Of a stretch of DNA of 64,000 bases, positions 19,398 to 27,551 are shown one piece after another. A model generated the notes under the pieces. That model did no database searches, had not been told where the DNA came from, and was given only the letters and a program-made list of their open reading frames with translations. The stretch comes from Polynucleobacter sp. MWH-UH35A (lineage in GTDB: Bacteria > Pseudomonadota > Gammaproteobacteria > Burkholderiales > Burkholderiaceae), in NCBI RefSeq assembly GCF_018687075.1, contig NZ_CP061285.1, forward strand, positions 248,001 through 312,000, written 5' to 3'. Numbering within the stretch: the first letter of the stretch is position 1; each line of letters starts with the position of its first letter. Position numbers and translations under genes: made by a program.

Positions 19398-20870
19398 TTA
19401 TAAACCTACGCAGACGTATTTCATTTCCAGGTATTCATCCATACCGTAAACACTACCTTCACGCCCAAGGCCAGATTGCTTGATGCCGCCAAAGGGCGCT
19501 ACCTCATTGGAGATGAGTCCAGTGTTCACACCCACCATGCCATATTCCAAAGCTTCCGCTACTTTCCAGACGCGGCCAATATCACGGCTATAGAAGTAGG
19601 ATGCCAAACCAAACTGACTATTGTTTGCAAGTTTGATGACCTCTTCATCGCTCTCAAAAGGAATGATTGGGGCTATTGGACCAAAAGTCTCTTCGTAGGT
19701 AATGAGCATTTCGCTACCGACATTCGCAAGAATGGTTGGCTCATAAAAGTTTTTGCCTTCAGCAGACTGTTTGCCGCCAGTCACCAGTGTTGCGCCCTTG
19801 CTTAGTGCATCGGCAACATGTTTCTTTACTTTTTCTAGAGCAGCATTTTCAATTAGGGGACCTTGGGTGATGCCGCTGTCCATACCATTACCGACTTTAA
19901 TAACGGCAAGTGCTTTAGCAAACTTTTCAACAAACTGATCATGTATCTTTTTGTGAACATAAAAGCGATTAGCGCAGACACAAGTTTGACCAGAGTTCCT
20001 GAATTTAGAGGCCATCGCACCGCTGACGGCTGCGTCGATATCAGCATCTTCAAAGACGATAAATGGCGCATGCCCACCTAACTCAAGAGCGAGTTTCTTA
20101 ACAGTAGGGGCACACTGTTCCATCAGAATACGACCCACTTCTGTAGATCCTGTAAATGACAGGTGACGTACTGTAGGCGAAGAGCACAAAGTTTTACCTA
20201 TCACAATGGATTGAGCTGCATCAGCAGTCACAATATTGATAACCCCATCCGGAATACCAGCACGTTTGGCAAGTTCGGCTAGAGCCAAGGCGGATAGTGG
20301 AGTTAATTCCGCAGGTTTAATCACGATCGTGCAACCAGCAGCTAATGCAGGTGCAATCTTGCGGGTAATCATGGCAATGGGGAAGTTCCATGGAGTAATG
20401 GCTACGCACACGCCAATCGGCTGTTTTAGCACCATCAGGCGCTTGTCACTCCAAGTGGTCCCTAGGATGGAGCCCTCAACGCGTTTCGCTTCTTCAGCAA
20501 ACCACTCTACAAAAGAAGCTCCATAAACAACTTCGCCAGCAGCTTCAGTCAAAGGCTTGCCCTGCTCAAGCGTCATCAGTTTTGCGAGATCTTGCGTATT
20601 TTCAATAATCAGATCAAACCACTTGCGCATAATAGAGGCGCGTTCTTTGGGGAGTTTGTTGCGCCACGCAGGTAGTGCCTGATTAGCGGCAGCGATGGCT
20701 TGCTCTACATCTCGAGTATCAAGATTAACAACGTTTGCAATGATGTCATCGGTAGCGGGATTGGAGACCGCAAAAGTATTTTTGGAGTCTATCCATTTAC
20801 CGTCGATAAAAGCCTCTTCTCTAAAAAGACTGGAATCTTGAAGTTGGCTGCGGATATCTACTTTTTGCAT
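19398..20870 (-). CDS. gabD: NAD(P)-dependent succinate-semialdehyde dehydrogenase
   Basis: An aldehyde dehydrogenase of 490 residues with the catalytic Glu in LALELGGHAPF and catalytic Cys in NSGQTCVCANRF; the Cys-Val-Cys arrangement and overall similarity fit GabD, which oxidises succinate semialdehyde from GABA breakdown. Transcribed alone. Other short-chain semialdehydes (for example glutarate semialdehyde) are possible substrates. Confidence 0.9.
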   Translation of the reverse strand: MQKVDIRSQLQDSSLFREEAFIDGKWIDSKNTFAVSNPATDDIIANVVNLDTRDVEQAIAAANQALPAWRNKLPKERASIMRKWFDLIIENTQDLAKLMTLEQGKPLTEAAGEVVYGASFVEWFAEEAKRVEGSILGTTWSDKRLMVLKQPIGVCVAITPWNFPIAMITRKIAPALAAGCTIVIKPAELTPLSALALAELAKRAGIPDGVINIVTADAAQSIVIGKTLCSSPTVRHLSFTGSTEVGRILMEQCAPTVKKLALELGGHAPFIVFEDADIDAAVSGAMASKFRNSGQTCVCANRFYVHKKIHDQFVEKFAKALAVIKVGNGMDSGITQGPLIENAALEKVKKHVADALSKGATLVTGGKQSAEGKNFYEPTILANVGSEMLITYEETFGPIAPIIPFESDEEVIKLANNSQFGLASYFYSRDIGRVWKVAEALEYGMVGVNTGLISNEVAPFGGIKQSGLGREGSVYGMDEYLEMKYVCVGL

Positions 20871-20930
20871 GATCTATTGCCCTGTTTTTACCCTGTAATC
20901 AATACAGATTATTTTATCCCGCTTAGAAGC

Positions 20931-20961
20931 AAAAAACCTCCAGGCTTTTAACATGGAGGTT
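20931..20961 (-). terminator. Rho-independent terminator after nusB
   Basis: Read on the minus strand this is a perfect 8-bp stem (AACCTCCA / TGGAGGTT) with an 11-base loop, followed by a run of six T. It lies 43 bases beyond the nusB stop codon and would end a ribBX-ribH-nusB transcript. Confidence 0.8.
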
Positions 20962-21003
20962 CTGGTCATTGGGGCTTAGAGCTTGAGGTTTCGGACCTGG
21001 AAT

Positions 21004-21513
21004 CTAGCCTGCCTGTGTTTCTGTAGTGCGCAGTTTCTGGGCCAGTAAGTCTAGTACGCCGTTGACATATTTATGACCATCCGTACCGCCAAAGGTTTTG
21101 GCGAGCTCTACTGCTTCATTGATTGCCACTTTGTAAGGCACTGAGAGATCTGCTGCTAGTTCGTAGGCGCCAATGAGGAGTGCTGCATGCTCTACGGGCG
21201 ACAGTTCATTAATCGGGCGATCTAGCGCTGGAGTGATGATGGCTTCTAGTTCGTCGGTGCGTGCCAAAACGCCATCAAAGATGCCTTGAAAGAGATCTAG
21301 TTGGCAGCGACGAAATGCTGGGTCTTCGGACAGTTGCTTGGCAATGGCAGCACCATTCGGAATGCTGCCTGCACGACGCATGACTAGACTTTGATAAACA
21401 CCTTGAAGAGCATACTCACGAGCGCGGCGACGTGGTGTGAGCGAGCGCTTTGGCGCTGGCTTTACTTCCTTACCGGCTTGTGGATTCAGCGGATTTTGGC
21501 TAGACGTAGACAT
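21004..21513 (-). CDS. nusB: Transcription antitermination protein NusB
   Basis: A 169-residue NusB, which with NusE/S10 binds boxA RNA in rRNA operon antitermination. The family core is visible from RRRAREYALQGVYQSL (about 28-43) to the C-terminal FGGTDGHKYVNGVLDLLA. The N-terminal ~25 residues are a basic extension. It follows ribH by 11 bases, the classical rib-nusB arrangement. Confidence 0.96.
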   Translation of the reverse strand: MSTSSQNPLNPQAGKEVKPAPKRSLTPRRRAREYALQGVYQSLVMRRAGSIPNGAAIAKQLSEDPAFRRCQLDLFQGIFDGVLARTDELEAIITPALDRPINELSPVEHAALLIGAYELAADLSVPYKVAINEAVELAKTFGGTDGHKYVNGVLDLLAQKLRTTETQAG

Positions 21514-21524
21514 GCGAATTATTC

Positions 21525-22031
21525 TTATTCACTCGAGTTGATTTCGATATCGATATCTGGCGTTAATGCCAAGGCTAGGTTCGCCATCTCTACAACTGCT
21601 TGAGCGCATTCTGCACCTTTGACTTGCACACGAGCAAGTGCTTGTTCATCGGTGTCGCAAGTGAGTACGCCATTGGCGATTGGCAAGCCAGAGTCAAGAG
21701 AGATGCGTGTAATGCTAGCCGCAGACTCATTAGAAACCAGTTCAAAGTGGTAGGTCTCGCCGCGAATGACGGCTCCCAGGGCAACCAAGCCATCAAACTC
21801 GCCAGTTTCCACCAGCTTTTGCAATGCAAATGGAATCTCAAGCGCTCCAGGTACAGTCACAAGCTTGATATCAGATTGATTGACGCCTAGGGAGATGAGT
21901 TCATTTATGCAGGCGTTGGTCAGGGCTACACAATGGTCTTCATTAAAGCGTGCTTGTACAACGCCAATACGTAAATCCTGACCATTCAGGTCTGCTTCTA
22001 ATACGCCTACAAAGTCTTTAGTGCTAGTCAT
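21525..22031 (-). CDS. ribH: 6,7-dimethyl-8-ribityllumazine synthase
   Basis: Condenses 5-amino-6-ribitylaminouracil with 3,4-dihydroxybutanone 4-phosphate, the penultimate riboflavin step. At 168 residues it is typical. Visible motifs are QARFNEDHC near the N terminus, [14 protein letters not shown] and the [11 protein letters not shown] segment containing the active-site His. It lies between ribBX and nusB, all leftward. Confidence 0.96.
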   Translation of the reverse strand: MTSTKDFVGVLEADLNGQDLRIGVVQARFNEDHCVALTNACINELISLGVNQSDIKLVTVPGALEIPFALQKLVETGEFDGLVALGAVIRGETYHFELVSNESAASITRISLDSGLPIANGVLTCDTDEQALARVQVKGAECAQAVVEMANLALALTPDIDIEINSSE

Positions 22032-22076
22032 ATCGATTTTCTAAAATTATTAAATACTGTAAGGTCGCAACTGATA

Positions 22077-23207
22077 TCAAGGAGTGTAAGGCTTATAGCC
22101 TGCCACTTCGAGCTTATAACCAGAGAGGCTAGGAACGGGGCTTGGATTAGCCAGTAAACGCATTTTGCCCACGCCGATGTCTTTTAGTATTTGAGCGCCA
22201 ATTCCATAGCTTCTGAAATCCGTTTTTCTGGCCAAGGGCTTCTTGGCTTCTTCATGGGATTGATTGAGCTTTTGGAACTGGGCTAACCAGTCTTGATCAT
22301 TTGGGGCAGCAATGCCAGAGGCATTGAGAAGAACAGCAACGCCAGCAGGAGCGGAGCTAAGCTCCTCAAGGGCCTTAGCTAGTGGCCACGAGTGGGTGCT
22401 GACATTTGAGTCGAGGAAATCCAGAACCGTGACTGGCTCATGCACGCGCACTAGGGTTTCTTGTGCCTCAGACGGTTTGCCATGCACCAATGCAATATGA
22501 ATGCAAGAACTTGGTGTATCGCGATAAATCATGCCTTGGAATTTTCCCCAAGGGGTGATGAATTCACGGGCACCTTCACGAACCACAATGCTCTCATGTT
22601 GACTGCGATATTGAATGAGGTCCGCAATACTGCCAATTTTTAATTGATGCTCCTTGGCAAATTCTAGGAGGTCTGGAAGACGCGCCATGCTGCCATCATC
22701 TTTCATGATTTCGCAAATCACGGAAGTGGGTGAACAGCCTGCCATTGCTGCTAAGTCACAGCCTGCTTCAGTATGGCCAGAGCGAATCAGTACGCCACCA
22801 GGCTGTGCCATCAACGGAAAAATATGCCCAGGCTGAACCAAATCACTCGGTTTCGCATTTGGAGCAACTGCAGTTTTAATCGTGAGTGCACGATCTGCTG
22901 CAGAAATGCCGGTAGTCACACCAGTCGCCGCTTCAATCGATACCGTGAAATTGGTTCCCATCGATGTGCCGTTGTCGCGAACCATCAAGGGAAGATTGAG
23001 CTGTTGGCAGCGTTCGCGTGTCAAAGTTAGGCAAATGAGCCCGCGTCCATGTTTTGCCATGAAATTCACAGCCTCAGCCGTGACGTGATCAGCGGCAAGG
23101 ACTAAATCGCCTTCGTTCTCACGATCTTCTTCATCAACGAGGATCACCATTTTGCCGGTGCGTAGCTCAGCAATAATTTCTTCGGTGGAGGCAAGGGTAT
23201 TTGGCAT
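22077..23207 (-). CDS. RibBX: DHBP synthase fused to degenerate GTP cyclohydrolase II-like domain
   Basis: The N-terminal half (to about residue 205) is a normal 3,4-dihydroxy-2-butanone 4-phosphate synthase, with DEEDRENEGDL and the RSGHTEAGCDLA loop. The C-terminal half resembles GTP cyclohydrolase II, but the zinc-binding Cys cluster that should follow the VRVH segment (a CDCG-type motif in active RibA) is missing. The late SYGIGAQILKDIGV segment remains. This matches the RibBX hybrid known in proteobacteria, in which the RibA-like domain is inactive. A separate RibA would be needed elsewhere. Automated pipelines usually name it ribBA. Confidence 0.85.
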   Translation of the reverse strand: MPNTLASTEEIIAELRTGKMVILVDEEDRENEGDLVLAADHVTAEAVNFMAKHGRGLICLTLTRERCQQLNLPLMVRDNGTSMGTNFTVSIEAATGVTTGISAADRALTIKTAVAPNAKPSDLVQPGHIFPLMAQPGGVLIRSGHTEAGCDLAAMAGCSPTSVICEIMKDDGSMARLPDLLEFAKEHQLKIGSIADLIQYRSQHESIVVREGAREFITPWGKFQGMIYRDTPSSCIHIALVHGKPSEAQETLVRVHEPVTVLDFLDSNVSTHSWPLAKALEELSSAPAGVAVLLNASGIAAPNDQDWLAQFQKLNQSHEEAKKPLARKTDFRSYGIGAQILKDIGVGKMRLLANPSPVPSLSGYKLEVAGYKPYTP

Positions 23208-23329
23208 AGCCCTCTATTTTAAGCGCAGGACCTATTTGTCGTTCAGTCCTACGGCAATATCCCATCTTTCTGACGTCAAGAGCCTTGGCTGGGAGTTTCA
23301 GCTCTTAATCCTAGCTTTGAAAATACCTG

Positions 23330-23659
23330 ATGCTTCTTAAAAAACACCACATCTTGGGAATCGGGGCCAAGAACAGCCAAGGATTCATTTTGCTGGAGGT
23401 CTTGATAGCCATGAGCTTGATTTTGGGGGCTTGGGTGACTTCGGTAGAGGTTTATCAGCGCCTCGCTTTAAAGCTTACCCAGCAAGATGCTAAAAGATTG
23501 CAACTCAGAAAGGAATTGGATGTCTTTGAAACACAAGAACGGGTTAGGGCCAATTCTCATTTGCCTAGCAAAAGCGTAATTCATGAACCTACTCGAATGT
23601 CTGGTCGGAATCGCTCTATGCGCACTACTACTCAATCCATTATTAAAAACCAGCGCTGA
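23330..23659 (+). CDS. Short prepilin-like protein (PilV-type minor pseudopilin)
   Basis: A 109-residue product with a type IV prepilin start: a 17-18 residue leader ending SQG, then FILLEVLIAMSLILG, with the conserved Glu5 of the mature form. Only about 60 residues after the pilin helix precede the overlap with the next gene; the final 25 residues are read from the next gene's coding region in another frame and look non-native (Arg/Thr/Ser-rich). The gene may be shortened by a frameshift near 23,520-23,570, after which another frame would stop at 23579. The role would be minor pilin or pseudopilin assembly. Confidence 0.55.
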   Translation: MLLKKHHILGIGAKNSQGFILLEVLIAMSLILGAWVTSVEVYQRLALKLTQQDAKRLQLRKELDVFETQERVRANSHLPSKSVIHEPTRMSGRNRSMRTTTQSIIKNQR

Positions 23660-24248
23660 TTTAGTTATGAAGCAAATTGAGTATGAGAAGACACAAGCAT
23701 TAATCTCAGAGGCGGATCGCGCCTTTGAGCTGATAGGGCGCGCTATTCGTATGGCTGGCTACCGCAATAATCAACCTAACACGCAACCCAAAACAGTTCA
23801 AACGAAAAAAGCAGGAAATCTAGTTAACAAAAATGTATTTCTTGAGATAAATGAAGGTGTCGGCTTTCGAGGATCAGATGCCTTAACTGTTCGCCATGAA
23901 TTATCAGATGGAATAGATTTTGATTGCATCGGCAATACATTAACTAAAGACCGCACTAAAAATAATTTGGCCATGCAAGGATTCTTGGTTGATCGTCAAG
24001 CCGGAATTCCGAAGGGGCAAAAAGTCAATGGTGGCTCGCTGATATGCCAGTCGCTAGATCGACAAGGACGAATTCAAAACAGCACCTTGATGAATGGCAT
24101 TGGTGGACTCTATATTGAGGAGCTCAATGCCGCCCAGAGCCGATCAGATAAAGGGCAAAGGTTATTCAAGATCAGGCTGCACATGACTGACGGGGCTAAG
24201 CTCAATTTAGATCTTGAACATACTTTTTCTACGCGGAATTTTTTGTGA
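23583..24248 (+). CDS. PilW-like minor pilin, no leader peptide visible
   Basis: A 221-residue protein resembling PilW: a hydrophobic N-terminal helix, then AFELIGRAIRMAGYRN (typical of PilW), then a strand-rich C-terminal domain. The protein starts MNLLECLVGIAL. Aligned to processed pilins, Met1 falls on mature position 1 and Glu5 is correct, so there is no room for the basic leader and Gly needed by prepilin peptidase; an in-frame TAA sits at 23577-23579. It overlaps the previous frame by 77 bases. Likely decayed or dependent on a different start. Confidence 0.6.
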   Translation: MNLLECLVGIALCALLLNPLLKTSADLVMKQIEYEKTQALISEADRAFELIGRAIRMAGYRNNQPNTQPKTVQTKKAGNLVNKNVFLEINEGVGFRGSDALTVRHELSDGIDFDCIGNTLTKDRTKNNLAMQGFLVDRQAGIPKGQKVNGGSLICQSLDRQGRIQNSTLMNGIGGLYIEELNAAQSRSDKGQRLFKIRLHMTDGAKLNLDLEHTFSTRNFL

Positions 24249-24574
24249 TCCTGGCCTGGGTAATATCACTCCTCTTACTATGTTCTTCTTTAGCGGTCTA
24301 TTTGGAGAGGATAAATGCATTGCGGATCGTCGAGATAAAAACGATTGAGCTAGCCCAGAGAAATTTTATTTCCGCCGAAAATGCAATACGAGAGTGCGAG
24401 AAAAATTTAACGACTCTTGCAGAGCTTCAAGACAATGCTTGTTTTATTCAGTCAACTGGAAAAAACTATTGGTTGATTTCAAGTAAAGAAAAGCCAGTCA
24501 TTCAGATAAGTGTTGTTATCGATGAAAAAACGAGTGTTGTAACTCGCATAAATTGGCGGCAAGTATTTGAGTAA
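24245..24574 (+). CDS. Small PilX-like membrane protein of the pseudopilin cluster
   Basis: A 109-residue product with GTG start overlapping the previous stop by 4 bases (GTGA). The first 20 residues form one hydrophobic helix (ILAWVISLLLLCSSLAVYL), then a mostly helical and strand region with two Cys. By position (after PilW-like, before FimT-like) it corresponds to PilX, but it lacks a recognisable prepilin leader and Glu5. Assignment rests mainly on context. Confidence 0.45.
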   Translation: MILAWVISLLLLCSSLAVYLERINALRIVEIKTIELAQRNFISAENAIRECEKNLTTLAELQDNACFIQSTGKNYWLISSKEKPVIQISVVIDEKTSVVTRINWRQVFE

Positions 24575-25115
24575 GGCGACAGACGGATTTAGCTTGCTTG
24601 AGTTAATGGCGGTGGTTTTAATTATTGCAATTACCGCCATGATGACGATGCCTTTATTGCAAGAGCAAATAGCGGCCCGAGAAATCGATACTGTTGCCAG
24701 AAGATTTATTAGTCACGCGCACTTTACTCGTCAGCAGGCGCTGCATTTAGGTCAGCCCGTTCACCTAGTACCAAGCTCGGGAGATCAATGGGAGGCGGGG
24801 TGGGTGGTCAAAAGCGGCTGTGCCGGAAAGTCCGTAAAGGCGGCCTGTATTGATAAGTCCTGGTTCGCGCAGGCAAATATTGACCCTATTTACTTTAAGG
24901 GTGGTGGTAAACAGTTTATTGACCCCAATTCTGGGAGGCGGGGTATTTTATTTAACGCCGCTGGCGCTGCCAAAACGGATTAAGGCGGGTTTGTGGCTAA
25001 TCGTTTGATTCTTGGCCACCGCAGGGTACCCGACCTAGAGCGCCAGATGATTTTGGGTAGCGGCGGTCGTTGGCGCATCTGTGATCCCCTGAGGGATGCA
25101 AAGCGCTGCAATTGA
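24567..25115 (+). pseudogene. FimT/GspH-type pseudopilin interrupted by an in-frame TAA
   Basis: The readable part (24567-24983, 138 residues, TTG start overlapping the previous gene) has a prepilin leader ending TDG, then FSLLELMAVVLIIAI with Glu5, and a FimT/GspH body. At 24981-24983 an in-frame TAA stops it. Reading straight on in the same frame gives 43 more codons without a stop to TGA 25113-25115, and these encode GGFVANRLILGHRRVP followed by an RQMILGSGGRWR segment, the expected C-terminal core strands of this family. The natural end falls 17 bases before ribD. A single C-to-T change (CAA to TAA) or a sequencing error would explain it. Confidence 0.75.
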
Positions 25116-25132
25116 ATGGTTTAATAGACCCC

Positions 25133-26251
25133 ATGTACAGCGCAGTTGACCACCAGTTCATGAGCGAGGCAATAGCCGAGGCTCAAAAAGCACTCTATTT
25201 GTCGAATCCAAATCCCAGAGTGGGTTGTGTAATCGTTAAAGATGGCCAGGTTATTGGAAAAGGTTTTACACAAAGAGTGGGTGGCGCTCATGCTGAAGTT
25301 CAAGCGTTAGCAGATGCTAAAGCGCTCGGAAATGATCTGGCAGGATCAACCGTCTATGTGACCTTGGAGCCATGCAGCCATACTGGCAGAACACCGCCAT
25401 GTGTTGATGCCTTGATCGCTGCTAAACCATCAGCAGTATTTGTAGCGATGTCAGATCCCAATCCTCTAGTTTCTGGCAAAGGCTTAGAGCGATTGAAGGC
25501 AGCAGGAATCAAAGTTCATTGTGGATTAATGGAAATAGAAGCACGCGCTTTAAATCCGGGATTTGTCTCAAGAATGATCAGGGGCTTACCTTGGGTACGT
25601 ATGAAGATTGCTGCAAGTCTTGATGGTAAGACGGCTTTGCCCGATGGCCGTAGTCAGTGGATTACTGGACCACTGGCGAGGGCTGATGGTCATCATTGGC
25701 GTGCACAAGCGTGCGCCATTCTGACTGGTGTGGGTACCGTTAAAGAGGACGATCCCAGTCTGAATGTGCGAGAGGTGCAAACTGAGCGTCAGCCTTGGCG
25801 CATCATCGTTGATTCCAAATTAGAGACGCCAGCCACTGCAAAGATCTTAGATGGCGTTGATAAATCAGGCGTGATCATTGTGTGCGCAGGCTTGGATAGT
25901 CCTGAGATGCAGCAGAAGGCCAAGATGTTTACTGATCGTGGCATTGAAGTCATTGCGATGGCAAACCCCTTTGGCAAAGTGGATCTGCCAAAGTTATTCT
26001 CATGCCTGGCTAAAGAGCGTGAGATTAATGAGATTCATGTTGAGTCCGGCTTTAAGCTCAATGGATCTCTGCTCAGAGAGGGCTGCGTCGATGAGTTATT
26101 ACTATATTACGCCCCATTCTTCATGGGTGAGGGTATTGTCATGGCTAATGTTTCACCTCTGAATTCTTTAAACACGAGGCAGGATTGGAGCATCATTGAT
26201 CACAGCCTCTTTGGTTCTGATCTTCGTATGCGTCTGCTAAAAAGTCACTGA
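25133..26251 (+). CDS. ribD: Bifunctional riboflavin deaminase/reductase RibD
   Basis: N-terminal pyrimidine deaminase and C-terminal uracil reductase, acting on the GTP cyclohydrolase II product. The deaminase zinc site is clear (HAEVQAL, then LEPCSHTGRTPPC). The reductase half begins about residue 145 with WVRMKIAASLDGKTAL. ATG 25133 gives 372 residues starting MYSAVDHQFM, which matches the family better than the upstream TTG at 25112 that would overlap the pseudopilin gene. It is followed by ribE after 47 bases. Confidence 0.94.
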   Translation: MYSAVDHQFMSEAIAEAQKALYLSNPNPRVGCVIVKDGQVIGKGFTQRVGGAHAEVQALADAKALGNDLAGSTVYVTLEPCSHTGRTPPCVDALIAAKPSAVFVAMSDPNPLVSGKGLERLKAAGIKVHCGLMEIEARALNPGFVSRMIRGLPWVRMKIAASLDGKTALPDGRSQWITGPLARADGHHWRAQACAILTGVGTVKEDDPSLNVREVQTERQPWRIIVDSKLETPATAKILDGVDKSGVIIVCAGLDSPEMQQKAKMFTDRGIEVIAMANPFGKVDLPKLFSCLAKEREINEIHVESGFKLNGSLLREGCVDELLLYYAPFFMGEGIVMANVSPLNSLNTRQDWSIIDHSLFGSDLRMRLLKSH

Positions 26252-26298
26252 GAATCATTAAGAGCCATTAAGAATTATTCGGAACTAAAATCACATCT

Positions 26299-26910
26299 AT
26301 GTTTACTGGAATCATTACTGCAGTTGGTCAAATTAAAAGCACTCAAGCAAAAGGTGATGGCTTACATTTAGTCGTTGAAGTTCCAGCGGGCTATTTGGAC
26401 GATGTTGCCTTAGGTGACAGTATTGCGATTCAGGGTGCTTGCATGACGGCTACCCAGCTAACAAATAATTCTTTTGCCTTGGATATCTCTCGGGAGTCTC
26501 TGAATAAAACGGTTGGTCTCGATAAGGTAGGTCCAGTAAACCTCGAAAAAGCCATGCGCTTAAATGATCGCTTAGGCGGACATTTAGTCAGCGGGCACGT
26601 CGATGGTGTTGGTAAAGTTGCCCACTTCGCTCAGGTGGCTAACGATGCTTACGGCTCTTGGTTGTTATGTATTGAAGCGCCTAAAGAACTAGCGCAATAC
26701 TTAGCTTACAAAGGCTCTATTGTTGTAAATGGCGTATCGCTCACAGTCAATCAGACTGAAGACACGCCGACCGCCTGCATCATCGATATCAATATCATTC
26801 CTCACACTTTGCAAAACACTACGCTAGGCAACTTAAAGCAGGGTGAAGCCGTAAATTTGGAAGTAGATCTTATTGCGCGCTATGTTGCGAGAATGCTTAA
26901 TAAACTTTAA
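26299..26910 (+). CDS. ribE: Riboflavin synthase alpha chain
   Basis: Dismutates two 6,7-dimethyl-8-ribityllumazine molecules to riboflavin. It has 203 residues built of two similar lumazine-binding repeats: the first starts MFTGIITAVGQI, and the second contains GGHLVSGHVDGVG near residues 93-105. Its end overlaps the convergent antitoxin gene by 4 bases. Confidence 0.95.
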   Translation: MFTGIITAVGQIKSTQAKGDGLHLVVEVPAGYLDDVALGDSIAIQGACMTATQLTNNSFALDISRESLNKTVGLDKVGPVNLEKAMRLNDRLGGHLVSGHVDGVGKVAHFAQVANDAYGSWLLCIEAPKELAQYLAYKGSIVVNGVSLTVNQTEDTPTACIIDINIIPHTLQNTTLGNLKQGEAVNLEVDLIARYVARMLNKL

Positions 26911-27152
26911 ATTTTTACTTTTATGGTTTTACCGCTTTTACGAGTCTTGATGGTCTTTATCAATGAGACGTCATCAATCAAATCAAGCAATGTCTCATAT
27001 GACTTAGCTGGCAAAAGATAGGCCTTAGGTTTGCTGCGACTTAGGATAACTGCAGGCAAATTTTCTACAATCTTGATGGTCTCTCCTGGATTACGCCTTA
27101 GTTCAGTAATGCTAAATGTAGTTTTGATGCGAAGTATGTCTGAAATATTCAT
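26907..27152 (-). CDS. Orphan Phd/YefM (StbD-like) antitoxin
   Basis: An 81-residue protein with the Phd/YefM superfamily pattern: FSITELRRNPGETIKIV near the N terminus followed by PAVILSRSKPKAYLLPAKSYETLL. StbD/RelB-type members antagonise RelE/StbE ribosome-dependent RNases and repress their own promoter. No leftward toxin gene follows (ribE ends opposite), and the gene upstream is divergent higB. It may be a remnant, a solitary regulator, or an antitoxin acting on an unlinked toxin. The basic Lys/Arg tail is unusual. Confidence 0.7.
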   Translation of the reverse strand: MNISDILRIKTTFSITELRRNPGETIKIVENLPAVILSRSKPKAYLLPAKSYETLLDLIDDVSLIKTIKTRKSGKTIKVKI

Positions 27153-27210
27153 GTTGCTTGATATTTTAAATCGTCAAAGCCTTAATTGATGTGACGATAT
27201 ATAACCCTAC

Positions 27211-27239
27211 TTGCTATAGTCCCAATTTGGGACTATAAT
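27211..27239 (+). promoter_or_regulatory. higBA promoter with palindromic operator
   Basis: TTGCTA (27211-27216), exactly 17 bases, then TATAAT (27234-27239). An inverted repeat TATAGTCCCA-ATT-TGGGACTATA (27215-27237) covers the spacer and most of the -10 box, ideally placed for HigA or HigBA autorepression. The expected transcript start falls at or within a base or two of the toxin GTG (27246). Confidence 0.75.
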
Positions 27240-27245
27240 TATTTG

Positions 27246-27551
27246 GTGAGGATAATAGCCAAAAAACAACTAATAAATTTTTGGCGCATACATCCTGATG
27301 CTGAGCAACAACTAAAGGCTTGGCATGACGAAGTAGCGCATGCAAGTTGGAAAAAGCCGCAAGATATCAAGAATCAGTATCGAAATGCGAGTTTTATTGC
27401 AGGTAATAGAGTTGTTTTTAATATCAAAGGAAATACCTACCGTTTGGTAGTAGCGGTTGCTTATAGTTTTGGTGCGGTATATGTGAAATTTATTGGTAGC
27501 CATGCTGCATACGATCGAATTGATGCTTGCACAGTTCAGTTGGAGGAGTAA
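27246..27551 (+). CDS. higB: HigB family toxin (mRNA interferase)
   Basis: A 101-residue HigB-type toxin of the RelE superfamily, which cleaves mRNA on the ribosome. It begins MRIIAKKQLINFW from a GTG codon, matching the family start; an adjacent TTG (27243) is less likely. RNASFIAGNRVVFNIKGN and the AYSFGAVYVKFIGSHAAYDRID segment are family-typical. Toxin precedes antitoxin, the usual higBA order, with one base shared between toxin stop and antitoxin start. Confidence 0.9.
   Translation: MRIIAKKQLINFWRIHPDAEQQLKAWHDEVAHASWKKPQDIKNQYRNASFIAGNRVVFNIKGNTYRLVVAVAYSFGAVYVKFIGSHAAYDRIDACTVQLEE

Noticed and set aside
19376..19398. Terminator between trmB and gabD
   Set aside because: Only short 5-6 bp inverted repeats without a clear T run; too weak to call.
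23208..23329. FMN riboswitch upstream of ribBX
   Set aside because: The 122-base gap lacks the conserved RFN-element sequences I would expect; no aptamer fold is apparent.
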